The translations under genes and the position numbers were made by a program. From Melastoma dodecandrum (Eukaryota; Streptophyta; Magnoliopsida; Myrtales; Melastomataceae): a DNA stretch of 64,000 nucleotides. Location of the stretch: the NCBI GenBank assembly GCA_029817715.1, contig JARUPY010000292.1:2138001-2202000 (forward strand), written 5' to 3'. A model generated the notes under the pieces. That model did not search any database. It saw nothing but the letters and a program-made list of their open reading frames with translations, and had not been told where the DNA came from. This document shows, in pieces, positions 9,101-17,354 of this stretch. The first letter of the stretch is position 1; every line of letters begins with the position of its first letter.

Positions 9101-9404
9101 TGAGCGACTCCGACTGGGACAGCGCGACGGTTTGCCGAAGGCTAAGCCGTTGGCAGCAGCGCGGTTCCGGCCGCCGGCGGCGATGCGTCGTCACGCTTTG
9201 CTGAGCGGCCGTGCCGGGGGCTGCGCCGGGCGCGGAGATTTTGGCACGAACCGCTCGACCTCGGAGTGGTTGTTACGCAGCAATCAACACACAAACGGGT
9301 CGCAATCCGTCGTCCGCGTTCGCGGCTCTGGCCTTCGGCAACCGCCGGTTGACAGCGGCCCGGGCCCGGGCGCCTCCTCCGGCTGAAACCGGTTCGGAGT
9401 TCCC
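9101..9404. other. Intergenic region, no gene seen
   Basis: This is a divergent gap of 304 bp between the L,D-transpeptidase and the M20 peptidase. The middle (9260-9310) is richer in A and T and probably carries promoters. GTTG and CAAC flank TTACGCAGCAAT near 9269-9288, a weak dyad. No coding pattern was convincing. Confidence 0.4.
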
Positions 9405-10697
9405 ATGGCCCTCGACCCCACCCTCGCCGCCGAGATCGAAGCCTCCGTGGCGGAGGGTTTCGCCGATCAGGTCGCCCACACGCAGGCGCTGGTCCGGTTC
9501 GCCTCCCTGCGGGGTGAAGAGCATGCCTGCCAGGATTACGTGTTCGAGCAGTTCCGCGCCCGCGGCTACGCCACCGAGCGCTTCGCCATGGATCGCACCG
9601 CCATCGCGGCCCATCCGGGCGGCTCGAAGATCGATGAGGCCCACCATTCCGACGCGCCGATCGTCGTCGGCCACCACCGGCCCGGCACCGAGACCGGGCG
9701 CTCGCTGATCCTGCAGGCCCATGTCGACGTGGTGCCGCCCGGCCCCCTCGATCTCTGGAGCCATCGGCCGTTCGATCCGGTGATCGAGGGCGACTGGATG
9801 TATGGCCGCGGCGCCGGCGACATGAAGGCGGGGCACGCCGCCAACCTGTTCGCCCTCGACGCCCTGGCCCGCCTCGGCCTGCAGCCCGCGGCTTCGGTGA
9901 CGGTGCAGTCGGTGGTCGAGGAGGAATCCACCGGCAACGGCGCCCTGATGACCCATCTGCGCGGCTACCGGGCCGACGCGGTGCTGATCCCCGAGCCCGA
10001 GGACGAGAAGCTCGTGCGCGCCAATACCGGCGTGCTGTGGTTCACCGTGGAGGTCCGGGGCGTGCCGGTCCATGTCCGCGAGATGGGGGCGGGCGCCAAC
10101 GCCATCGACGCCACCTACCGGGTGATCGGCGCGCTGCGCGAGGTCGAGGCCCGCTGGAACGCCGAGAAAGCCGCGCACCCGCATTTCGAGACCGAGGACC
10201 ACCCGATCAACCTCAACATCGGCAAGATCGAGGGCGGCGACTGGGCCTCCTCGGTCCCGGCCTGGTGCCGGATCCACTGCCGGGTGGCGCTCTATCCGGG
10301 CGTGAGCGCGGCGCAGGCCGCTGCCGAGATCGAGGCCGCGGTGGCGTCCTTCTCCCGCACCGACCCGTTCCTGGCCAACAGCCCGCCGCGGGTGGTGTTC
10401 AACGGCTTCTTCGCCGAGGGCTACGTCCTGCAGGAAGGCTCCGAGGCCGAGACCGTGCTCGGCCGCGCCCACGAGCGGGCGATCGGCTCGCCGCTCCAGA
10501 GCTTCATGACGGCGGGCTATCTCGATACCCGGGTCCACGCCCTCTACGACCGGGTGCCGGCCCTCTGCTACGGCCCGACCTCCCAGAACATCCACGGCTT
10601 CGACGAGCGGGTGAGCCTCGCCTCGGTGAAGCGGATCACGACCACCATGGCGCTGTTCGTCGCCGAGTGGTGCGGAACCGAGCGGCGGGCGGGCTGA
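9405..10697 (+). CDS. M20-family ArgE/DapE-type deacylase
   Basis: This 430-residue zinc hydrolase belongs to the M20 group that splits N-acyl amino acids or small peptides. Metal and catalytic motifs are in order: AHVDVV (His106, Asp108), GAGDMKAG (Asp139), and VEEESTGNG (Glu172/Glu173 as base and ligand), followed by the dimerisation domain (about 205-330) and a distal HGFDERVSL histidine near the C-terminus. The length matches ArgE/DapE-like deacylases. The substrate cannot be told from sequence. It lies alone on the plus strand and converges with the SDR gene across a palindromic repeat. The aminotransferase and XRE regulator nearby hint at amine or amino acid catabolism. Confidence 0.87.
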   Translation: MALDPTLAAEIEASVAEGFADQVAHTQALVRFASLRGEEHACQDYVFEQFRARGYATERFAMDRTAIAAHPGGSKIDEAHHSDAPIVVGHHRPGTETGRSLILQAHVDVVPPGPLDLWSHRPFDPVIEGDWMYGRGAGDMKAGHAANLFALDALARLGLQPAASVTVQSVVEEESTGNGALMTHLRGYRADAVLIPEPEDEKLVRANTGVLWFTVEVRGVPVHVREMGAGANAIDATYRVIGALREVEARWNAEKAAHPHFETEDHPINLNIGKIEGGDWASSVPAWCRIHCRVALYPGVSAAQAAAEIEAAVASFSRTDPFLANSPPRVVFNGFFAEGYVLQEGSEAETVLGRAHERAIGSPLQSFMTAGYLDTRVHALYDRVPALCYGPTSQNIHGFDERVSLASVKRITTTMALFVAEWCGTERRAG

Positions 10698-10705
10698 TCG
10701 GCTGC

Positions 10706-10735
10706 CGTCATTGCGAGCGGAGCGAAGCGATGACG
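10706..10735. terminator. Palindromic intergenic repeat, family A copy 2
   Basis: CGTCATTGC and GCGATGACG form nearly perfect arms around GAGCGGAGCGAA. It sits between convergent genes that end at 10697 and 10749, so it probably acts as a two-way terminator, although there is no T-run. The same core occurs at 43-75 and 40736-40764. Confidence 0.6.
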
Positions 10736-10748
10736 GCGTAAGCTTCCC

Positions 10749-11810
10749 TCAGGGGATCAGCCGGTCCGCGCGGAGCTGGCCGAACAGATCGTAGAACGCG
10801 TCGTCGGTCGGCTGATACGCCGTGAAGCCCAGCCGCCGGCTCTTGCTCATGTCGGTGACGACCTCGATCGGCCGGCCGAGATCCGCATCCGTGTGCCAGG
10901 GGGAAGCCAGCTTCTCGAGGTTCGGCTCGGCCAAGCCGTAGCGCTGCGCGATCTCGGCCCAGGCCGGGCCGTCCTGCGCCATCCGCGGCTCCAGCGGCCG
11001 GTGCGTGCCGTCGAACGGCACCGGCTCGATCCCGAACCACGCGGCGATCCGGCCCCACATCCAGCTCCAGCGGAAGACGTCGCCGTCGACGACGTTGAAC
11101 GCCTCGTTGGCGGCCTTGGGCTCCGTCGAGGCCCAGAGCAGCTGGCGGGCGAGGAGCCGCGCGTCGGTCATGTCGGTGAGGCCGTTCCACTGGGCGGCCG
11201 AGCCCGGGAAGATGAAGGGCCGCCCCAGCTCCCGGCACAGGGTGGCGTAGCAGGCGAGGGTCGTGCCCATGTTCATGGCGTTGCCCACCGCCTTGCCGAT
11301 GATCGTGTGCGGGCGGTGGACGCTCCAGGTGAAGCCGTCGCGAGCGGCCGCCGCGAACACCTCGTCCTCCTGGGCGTAGTAGAAATTCTCGACGTCGAGC
11401 CGCGGCTGGTCCTCGCGGAACGGCGTCTGCGGCAGGGCGCCTTTGCCGTAGGCCTCGAACGGGCCGAGATAGTGCTTCAGCCCGGTCACCAGGGCGACGT
11501 GGCGGACGCTCGTCTTGGGGCGAAGCGCATCGAGAAGGTTCTCGACCATCGCCCGGTTGACGCGGATCATCTCCGCCTCGGTCGGGCGCCGCTGCCACGT
11601 CGCCAGGAACACGTGGGACGGGGCGAGATCGGCCAGCGCCCGCTCCAGCGAGGCCGGATCCTGCAGGTCGCCGGCCACCGGCTCGACGCCGTCCTGCCGC
11701 ACCGGGTGACGCGCGAGGCCGGCGACCCGCCAGCCCTCCTGGCTCAGCAGCGCCGCGGTGGCGCTGCCGACGATCCCGCTGGCGCCGACGATCAGAGCGG
11801 TGTTCGACAT
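10749..11810 (-). CDS. SDR-family NAD(P)H oxidoreductase, progesterone 5-beta-reductase-like (PRISE)
   Basis: This 353-residue extended SDR opens with the dinucleotide-binding loop ALIVGASGIVGSATA. The catalytic segment is NFYYAQED rather than YxxxK spaced in the classical way, which is the mark of the progesterone 5-beta-reductase/iridoid synthase-like enone reductases; these reduce activated C=C bonds with NADPH. TGLKHYLGPFEAYG is another conserved stretch of this group. The start at 11810 (MSNTALIVGA) has GAGGG 5 nt upstream and places the Rossmann loop correctly. It is convergent with the M20 gene. The true substrate is unknown. Confidence 0.82.
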   Translation of the reverse strand: MSNTALIVGASGIVGSATAALLSQEGWRVAGLARHPVRQDGVEPVAGDLQDPASLERALADLAPSHVFLATWQRRPTEAEMIRVNRAMVENLLDALRPKTSVRHVALVTGLKHYLGPFEAYGKGALPQTPFREDQPRLDVENFYYAQEDEVFAAAARDGFTWSVHRPHTIIGKAVGNAMNMGTTLACYATLCRELGRPFIFPGSAAQWNGLTDMTDARLLARQLLWASTEPKAANEAFNVVDGDVFRWSWMWGRIAAWFGIEPVPFDGTHRPLEPRMAQDGPAWAEIAQRYGLAEPNLEKLASPWHTDADLGRPIEVVTDMSKSRRLGFTAYQPTDDAFYDLFGQLRADRLIP

Positions 11811-11930
11811 AAAACCCTCGTGCCCGGCCAAAACCCGGGTCCGGGGCAGATGGGCCCGGGTGGGGTCGCAACAACCCCACCGTGTCGGATGAGCACCTAT
11901 GCGGCGGGCCGGGCGGAGCCTTGGAATCCG

Positions 11931-11974
11931 TCAGGGCTTTGCCCTGACAACCCACCAAAGGGCTCGCCCTTTGG
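11931..11974. repeat. Double palindrome in the SDR/aminotransferase gap
   Basis: Two adjacent perfect palindromes are visible: TCAGGGCTTTGCCCTGA (11931-11947) and CCAAAGGGCTCGCCCTTTGG (11955-11974). This kind of sequence is a frequent intergenic repeat in methylobacteria and related bacteria (from memory). It is located just after the aminotransferase stop (minus strand), where it may work as a terminator. Confidence 0.6.
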
Positions 11975-11993
11975 AAACCCCGATCCAAAGCCC

Positions 11994-13328
11994 TCAGGCG
12001 ACCCGGTCGATCGCCGCGCCGAGGATGTCCACGATCTCGCCGATCTGGCTGCGCTCGATGATCAGCGGCGGCGACAGCGCGATGATGTCGCCGGTGACCC
12101 GGGTGAGCAGGCCGCGCTCGAAGCAATCCACGAACACCTCGTAGGCGCGCTTGCCCGGCGCGTCCGGCCGCGGCGCCAGCTCGATCCCGGTGACGAGCCC
12201 AATGGTGCGGATGTCGATGACGCCCTTGCGCCCGCGCAGGTCGTGGATCGCCGCCGCCCAATCGTCGGCGATGTCGGCGACGCGGGTGAGGAGTCCCTCC
12301 TCCCGGTAGATGTCCAGCGTCGCGAGGCCGGCCGCGCAGGCGATCGGATGCCCGGAATAGGTGTAGCCGTGGAACAGCTCGATCCCGTCCGGCCCCTGCA
12401 TCAGCGCGTCGTGGACCGCGCGGCTCGCGAAGACCGCCCCCATCGGCACCGTGCCGTTGGTCAGGCCCTTGGCGCTGGTCACGAGGTCGGGGACGACGCC
12501 GAAATAGTCGGTGGCGAAGGGCGCGCCGAGGCGGCCGAAGCCGGAGATCACCTCGTCGAAGATCAGCAGGATGCCGTGCTTGGTGCAGATCTCGCGCAGG
12601 CGCTCCAGGTAGCCCTTCGGCGGGATCAGCACGCCGGTCGAGCCCGCCACCGGCTCGACGATGCAGGCCGCGATGGTCTCGGCCCCGTGGAGCGCCACCA
12701 GCCGCTCCAGATCCTCGGCGAGCTCCACCCCGTGCTCGGGCTGGCCCTTCACGAAGGCGTTGCGGGCCGGATCGTGGGTGTGGCGCAGGTGGTCGGTGCC
12801 GTTGAGCTGCGGGAAGACCCGCCGGTTCGACACGATGCCGCCGACCGACAGGCCGCCGAAGCCGACGCCGTGATAGCCGCGCTCGCGGCCGATCAGCCGG
12901 GTCCGCGTGCCCTGGCCGATCGCCCGCTGATAGGCGAGGGCGATCTTGAGGGCGGTGTCGACCGATTCCGAGCCGGAATTGGTGAAGAACACCCGGTCGA
13001 GGCGCTTGTCCGGGCCGCCCGGGGCGATCTCGGCGAGGCGCTCGGCGAACTCGAAGGCGATGGGGTGGCCCATCTGGAAGGTCGGCGCGAAATCGAGGGT
13101 GGCGAGCTGGCGCTCCACCGCCGCCGCGATGCCCCGGCGGCCGTGACCGGCATTGACGCACCAGAGCCCCGCCGAGCCGTCGAGAATCGTGCGGCCGTCA
13201 TCGGCGGTGTAGTGCATGCCCTCGGCCGAGACGAGCAGGCGCGGCGCCGCCTTGAACTGGCGGTTCGCCGTGAACGGCATCCAGAAGGCGTCCATCGCGG
13301 GCGTGTTGCGGAGCGGATGGTCGGTCAT
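11994..13328 (-). CDS. Class III (omega) aminotransferase, beta-alanine/pyruvate type
   Basis: This 444-residue PLP enzyme belongs to the class III aminotransferases that move the terminal amino group of beta-alanine, GABA, putrescine-like or other amines to pyruvate. Visible landmarks are the cofactor-pocket start LDGSAGLWCVNAGHG, FFTNSGSESVDTALK, the conserved Asp in LLIFDEVISGFGRLG, the Schiff-base lysine in TSAKGLTNG, and YSGHPIACAAGLA. The start at 13328 has GGAG 7 nt upstream. It is divergent from an XRE-cupin regulator across 164 bp with an inverted repeat, an arrangement typical of a local regulator controlling amine catabolism. Exact substrate unknown. Confidence 0.9.
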   Translation of the reverse strand: MTDHPLRNTPAMDAFWMPFTANRQFKAAPRLLVSAEGMHYTADDGRTILDGSAGLWCVNAGHGRRGIAAAVERQLATLDFAPTFQMGHPIAFEFAERLAEIAPGGPDKRLDRVFFTNSGSESVDTALKIALAYQRAIGQGTRTRLIGRERGYHGVGFGGLSVGGIVSNRRVFPQLNGTDHLRHTHDPARNAFVKGQPEHGVELAEDLERLVALHGAETIAACIVEPVAGSTGVLIPPKGYLERLREICTKHGILLIFDEVISGFGRLGAPFATDYFGVVPDLVTSAKGLTNGTVPMGAVFASRAVHDALMQGPDGIELFHGYTYSGHPIACAAGLATLDIYREEGLLTRVADIADDWAAAIHDLRGRKGVIDIRTIGLVTGIELAPRPDAPGKRAYEVFVDCFERGLLTRVTGDIIALSPPLIIERSQIGEIVDILGAAIDRVA

Positions 13329-13453
13329 GGGGCTCTCCGGAGGCGGGCGGCGCGGATCGGGCGACGGGCCAGGGGACACCTTCGCGGATCGGGCAACAAG
13401 TCCTTTTCTGGTCGCCGCCAACCCCTTGCAGGAACGGGGCCGCGGGTGGCACC

Positions 13454-13470
13454 GTTGCGGGATCCGCAAC
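13454..13470. promoter_or_regulatory. Inverted repeat, candidate operator
   Basis: GTTGCGG-GAT-CCGCAAC has perfect 7-nt arms. It ends 22 nt before the XRE regulator start and is in the divergent promoter region of the aminotransferase. A related half-site, GGATCGGGCAAC, lies about 60 nt away near 13386. A regulator binding here would control both genes. Confidence 0.55.
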
Positions 13471-13492
13471 ACCTGAAACGGGCTTCAGCCGG

Positions 13493-14053
13493 ATGAGTAT
13501 CGATGTCGGCGCGCGGCTGCGCTTCGTGCGCGCCCGCCACGGCCTGTCGCAGCGGACCCTCGCCAAGCGCGCCGGGGTGACCAATTCGGCGATCTCGCTG
13601 ATCGAGGCCAACCGGGTGAACCCGTCGGTGGGCGCCCTGAAGCGGATCCTCGACGGGGTGCCGATCGGCATGGCCGAGTTCTTCGCCCTGGAGCCGGAGC
13701 CGGAGCGCAAGGCGTTCTTCGCCGCCGAGGAGCTCACCGAGATCGGCCGCCGGGCCGCCAAGGGGGCGATCTCGTACCGTCAGGTCGGCGACAGCCTGTT
13801 CGGGCGCAAGCTCCAGATCCTCAAGGAGCGCTACGAGCCCGGCGCCGATACCGGCCGGGTGCCGCTCTCCCACGAGGGGGAGGAGGGCGGGATCGTGCTC
13901 TCCGGCCGCTTGGAGGTCACGGTGGATGCCGAGCGCCGGATCCTCGGCCCCGGCGACGCCTACAGCTTCGACAGCCGCCGGCCGCACCGGTTCCGCTGCG
14001 TCGGGCCCCATCCGTGCGAGGTGGTGAGCGCCTGTACGCCGCCGAGTTTTTGA
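13493..14053 (+). CDS. XRE-family regulator with cupin domain (PuuR-like)
   Basis: This 186-residue protein has an N-terminal helix-turn-helix (about 6-60; LSQRTLAKRAGVTNSAISLI) and a C-terminal cupin (about 105-182; GRVPLSHEGEEGGIVLSGRL, then GPGDAYSFDSRRPHRF). HTH plus small cupin is the layout of PuuR and similar regulators that sense amines or amino acids. It is divergent from a class III aminotransferase and precedes an MHS transporter, so it probably represses or activates that catabolic gene pair (inference). The likely operator is the dyad at 13454-13470. Confidence 0.86.
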   Translation: MSIDVGARLRFVRARHGLSQRTLAKRAGVTNSAISLIEANRVNPSVGALKRILDGVPIGMAEFFALEPEPERKAFFAAEELTEIGRRAAKGAISYRQVGDSLFGRKLQILKERYEPGADTGRVPLSHEGEEGGIVLSGRLEVTVDAERRILGPGDAYSFDSRRPHRFRCVGPHPCEVVSACTPPSF

Positions 14054-14168
14054 GGGGGAACCAACTTTCGGATGAAACACCCGTCCTGTCGCGTGCAGGC
14101 GTTGCGGTCACCCGGCAGACTGGCGCATGCAGGGTGGCGTCTGAATTCATAATGCCGCGCGAGGATCG

Positions 14169-15488
14169 ATGGCCGTCACCACCGCAAGCCCGGCCGCCGG
14201 GTCCGGACAGAACCAGTCCGCCCGGGCGGCGCTCGCGGCCTTCGTGGGCACCACGATCGAGTGGTACGACTTCTTCATCTACGGCACGGCGGCGGCCCTG
14301 GTGTTCGGTCCGCTCTTCTTCACGGCGGAATCCCCCTACATCGCGACGCTCTCGGCCTTCGGCACCTTCGCGGTCGGCTTCCTGGCCCGGCCGCTCGGCG
14401 GCCTGATCTTCGGGCATCTCGGCGACCGGTTCGGGCGCAAGCGGGCCCTCGTGGCGACGCTCATCATGATGGGCATCGCCACCTCGGGGATCGGCCTGCT
14501 GCCGACCTACGCGTCGGTCGGCCTGTGGGCGCCGGTGATGCTGGTCGTCCTGCGGCTGATCCAGGGGCTCGCGGTCGGCGGCGAGTGGGGCGGGGCGGTG
14601 CTGATGGCCGCCGAGCACGCACCGGCCGGGCGCAACACCTTCTTCGCCTCCTTCGCGCAGCTCGGCAGCCCCGCCGGGCAGATCCTGTCGCTCCTGGCCT
14701 TCCGGCTGGCCGGCCTCCTCGACAAGGACAGCTTTCTGAGCTGGGGCTGGCGGGTGCCGTTCCTGGTGAGCATCCTGCTGCTCGCCGTGGGACTGGCGAT
14801 CCGCCTCGGCGTCGCGGAATCGCCGGCCTTCGAGAAGGCCCGGGCCGCGGGCGGCCCGCCGCCGGCCCCCGTGCGCGAGGTGCTAACGACCTGTCTCAAG
14901 CCGGTGCTGCTGGCGGCCGGCGCCAACACCTTCGCGATCGCCTCGGTCTACCTGTTCAACACCTTCATGATCGCCTTCACTACGCAGTATCTCGGCATCG
15001 AACGGGCGACGATCCTCGATGCCCTGCTGATCGCCGCCGTGGTGCAGCTGATCATGACCCCGGTGGGCGCCCGGATCGCGGAGGTGATCCGCAACGAGCG
15101 CCTGTTCCTGCAGGGCACGCTGATCTGGGCGATGCTGGCGCCATACCCCCTGTTCTGGCTGGTCGAGACCAAGTCAGTGCCGCTGATCGTGCTCGGCCTC
15201 GCCCTGAACGTCATCGGCAGCGCGACCTTCTACGCGGTGATCGCCGGCTACCTCGCGGGCGCCTTCCCGACCCGGATCCGCTACACGGCGATCTCGATCG
15301 CCTATCAGTTCTGCGGTGCGCTGGCCGGCGGCCTGACGCCGATCGTCGGAACGGTGCTGGCCGAGCGCTTCCAGGGCCATTGGTGGCCGATCGCCGTGTT
15401 CGGGACGGTGCTGGCCGGCGTGTCCTTCGTCTGCGTGACGCTGATCGGCGGCTACCGGGCGCGGCAGCGCGGCTTCCTGGACGGCTGA
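14169..15488 (+). CDS. MFS transporter, metabolite:H+ symporter (MHS) family
   Basis: This is a 439-residue inner-membrane transporter with 12 predicted helices. The MHS features are present: ATTIEWYDFFIYG-like start of helix 1 (here TTIEWYDFFIYGTAAAL), the loop GHLGDRFGRKRAL, and the long RLIQGLAVGGEWGGAV. Relatives import shikimate, alpha-ketoglutarate, proline/betaine or other carboxylates by proton symport. GAGG lies 5 nt before the start. It follows the XRE regulator by 115 bp on the same strand and may bring in the substrate handled by the nearby aminotransferase, but this is inference only. Confidence 0.88.
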   Translation: MAVTTASPAAGSGQNQSARAALAAFVGTTIEWYDFFIYGTAAALVFGPLFFTAESPYIATLSAFGTFAVGFLARPLGGLIFGHLGDRFGRKRALVATLIMMGIATSGIGLLPTYASVGLWAPVMLVVLRLIQGLAVGGEWGGAVLMAAEHAPAGRNTFFASFAQLGSPAGQILSLLAFRLAGLLDKDSFLSWGWRVPFLVSILLLAVGLAIRLGVAESPAFEKARAAGGPPPAPVREVLTTCLKPVLLAAGANTFAIASVYLFNTFMIAFTTQYLGIERATILDALLIAAVVQLIMTPVGARIAEVIRNERLFLQGTLIWAMLAPYPLFWLVETKSVPLIVLGLALNVIGSATFYAVIAGYLAGAFPTRIRYTAISIAYQFCGALAGGLTPIVGTVLAERFQGHWWPIAVFGTVLAGVSFVCVTLIGGYRARQRGFLDG

Positions 15489-15549
15489 TCGGTCGAAGGC
15501 GCCGGTTTCGGCTAACGCGCGATTCAGGCCTCGACGTTACGGTCGGCTC

Positions 15550-15750
15550 ATGGATCCCATCGCAGCCACGGCCGTCCAGATGCTGGCGGCGTCCCAGAAT
15601 CAGCAGATGGGCGTCGCCGTGGCGCGCCAGCAGCTCGCGGCCGACAAGGCCGTCGCCGGGCTGGTGGCCCAAGGCGCCGATCAGGCGGCGGCCACGGCCG
15701 GTCCACCCGCGCCGCCCGGCCAGGGTCTGAGCGTCGACCTGCGGGTTTGA
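15550..15750 (+). CDS. YjfB-like putative motility protein
   Basis: This 66-residue protein has the pattern of the YjfB family: an N-terminal helical part with many Gln, Ala and Met (AASQNQQMGVAVARQQLA), and a short final segment Gly-x-Ser-x-Asp-x-Arg-Val at the extreme C-terminus (GLSVDLRV). YjfB proteins are called putative motility proteins because they were linked to flagellar genes in Bacillus; their action is unknown. It has no signal peptide or membrane helix. No flagellar gene is nearby. The composition could also suit another small helical protein, so the call is moderate. Confidence 0.55.
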   Translation: MDPIAATAVQMLAASQNQQMGVAVARQQLAADKAVAGLVAQGADQAAATAGPPAPPGQGLSVDLRV

Positions 15751-15889
15751 CGACGGGGCCCACAAACTCCGCATGCAGACCGGACGTCGTCCGGGGCGGC
15801 CAGCATTGAGGATAACCTTGCGAATCGACGGGGTCGTCGTGGCAGCTTGTTGCTCGCCAGCGCGGTGCCGTTCTCCTACGCTCCTGCCC

Positions 15890-16939
15890 ATGACCGCACC
15901 GAATCGCGACGCCCGTCCGGATGTCCTCGCCGCCATCGGCCATACGCCGCTGATCCGCCTGCGCCGCGCCTCCGAGGAGACCGGCTGCGCCATCTACGGC
16001 AAGGCTGAATTCCTCAACCCCGGGTTGTCGGTGAAGGACCGGGCGGCGCTCTCGATCGTGCGGGACGCCGAGGCCAAGGGGCTGATCCGGCGGGGCGGCA
16101 CCATCGTGGAGGGCACGGCCGGCAATACCGGCATCGGCCTCGCCCTGGTGGCCTCGGTGCGCGGCTACCGGACGCTGATCGTCATCCCGGTCACCCAGTC
16201 CGAGGAGAAGAAGCAGACCCTGCGGCTCGCCGGCGCCCGGCTGGTCGAGGTGCCGGCCGTGCCCTTCGCCAACCCGAACAACTACGTCCACGTGGCCCGG
16301 CGGCTGGCCGACAAACTGGCCGCCACGGAACCGGCGGGCGCCTTCTTCGCCGACCAGTTCGACAACGTGGCCAATCGGCAGGCGCATGTGGCGGGCACCG
16401 GCCCGGAGATCTGGGACCAGACCGGCGGCCAGGTCGACGGCTTCGTCTGCGCGGCCGGAACCGGCGGGACGCTCGCCGGCACCGCCGAGGCCCTGCGCGC
16501 CCGCAACCCGCAGGTGAAGATCGCGCTCTCGGATCCGGAGGGCTCCGCCCTCTACGCGCACTACACCACCGGCACGCTGAAGGCCGAGGGCTCCTCGATC
16601 ACCGAGGGGATCGGCCAGGGCCGGATCACCCAGAACCTCGCAGGCTTCACGCCCGATCACGCCTTCCGCATCCCGGACCGCGAGGCCCTCGACATCGTGT
16701 TCGGCCTGATGCGGGAGGAGGGGCTGTCGTTGGGGGGCTCGTCGGGCATCAACGTCGCGGGGGCGATCCGGCTGGCCCGGGAACTCGGGCCCGGCCACAC
16801 CATCGTGACGATCCTGTGCGACGGCGCGGCGCGCTACGCCTCCAAGCTGTTCAACCCGGCCTTCCTCGAAGAGCGCGGCCTGCCGGTGCCGGGCTGGCTC
16901 GACGCCCCGCAGGATCCGCTGCCGGACTGGCACGCTTGA
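15890..16939 (+). CDS. cysK: Cysteine synthase A (O-acetylserine sulfhydrylase)
   Basis: This 349-residue PLP enzyme makes cysteine from O-acetylserine and sulfide, the last step of sulfur assimilation; the upstream steps are encoded at 58.7-64 kb. Landmarks are the start IGHTPLIRLRRASE, the cofactor lysine in NPGLSVKDRAA, the substrate loop EGTAGNTGIGLA, the phosphate-binding GTGGTLAGTAEAL, and the late SLGGSSGINVAGA. The start at 15890 was chosen because residues before it are low-complexity and the conserved N-terminus begins soon after. Pyridoxal lyases of this group also include cystathionine beta-synthase-like enzymes, but no CBS regulatory domain is attached. Confidence 0.88.
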   Translation: MTAPNRDARPDVLAAIGHTPLIRLRRASEETGCAIYGKAEFLNPGLSVKDRAALSIVRDAEAKGLIRRGGTIVEGTAGNTGIGLALVASVRGYRTLIVIPVTQSEEKKQTLRLAGARLVEVPAVPFANPNNYVHVARRLADKLAATEPAGAFFADQFDNVANRQAHVAGTGPEIWDQTGGQVDGFVCAAGTGGTLAGTAEALRARNPQVKIALSDPEGSALYAHYTTGTLKAEGSSITEGIGQGRITQNLAGFTPDHAFRIPDREALDIVFGLMREEGLSLGGSSGINVAGAIRLARELGPGHTIVTILCDGAARYASKLFNPAFLEERGLPVPGWLDAPQDPLPDWHA

Positions 16940-17060
16940 GCGCGGGCGCCGCATCCGTACTTTTCTCACAAAAGCTGAGGCAGCGATTGAACGGAACGGA
17001 TTGTCGCAGCGTTTGAACGGTCACGCTCGCACCAGCGCGACCGTTCGGAGTGCTCGCCAG

Positions 17061-17216
17061 ATGTCCCTCGTTACCATTCTCCTCATCATCCTGATCATCC
17101 TGGCCTTCGGCGGCGGCGGCTTCCTCGGCGGCGGCGCCTACCGCGGCCCCGGCTTCGGCCTGGGCGGCATCCTGCTGATCGTGCTGATCGTGCTGCTGGT
17201 CACCGGCCGGCTCTGA
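17061..17216 (+). CDS. DUF3309-like small membrane protein
   Basis: The protein is only 51 residues. It has the DUF3309 pattern: MSLVTILLIILIILAFGGGG, a short turn containing YRGPGFGLGG, then ILLIVLIVLLVTGRL, i.e. two hydrophobic helices with a Gly/Tyr-rich loop. An upstream in-frame ATG at 17001 would add 20 polar residues; the shorter form fits the family. Such proteins are abundant in rhizobia and methylobacteria and may answer envelope or osmotic stress, but no function is proven. It is a single gene with convergent neighbour at 17355. Confidence 0.72.
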   Translation: MSLVTILLIILIILAFGGGGFLGGGAYRGPGFGLGGILLIVLIVLLVTGRL

Positions 17217-17354
17217 CCGGCACCGCGCCGCCGGAGCGGACACGGCTTCGGCGGCAGCGGTCGCGTTCCCACCGGAGCTCGAAAGCGCTCCGATGACGGG
17301 CGGATCCGGGCACCGGCCGCAGAGGCGGTCGCCCGCTTCGCCGCGAAGGCCCGC

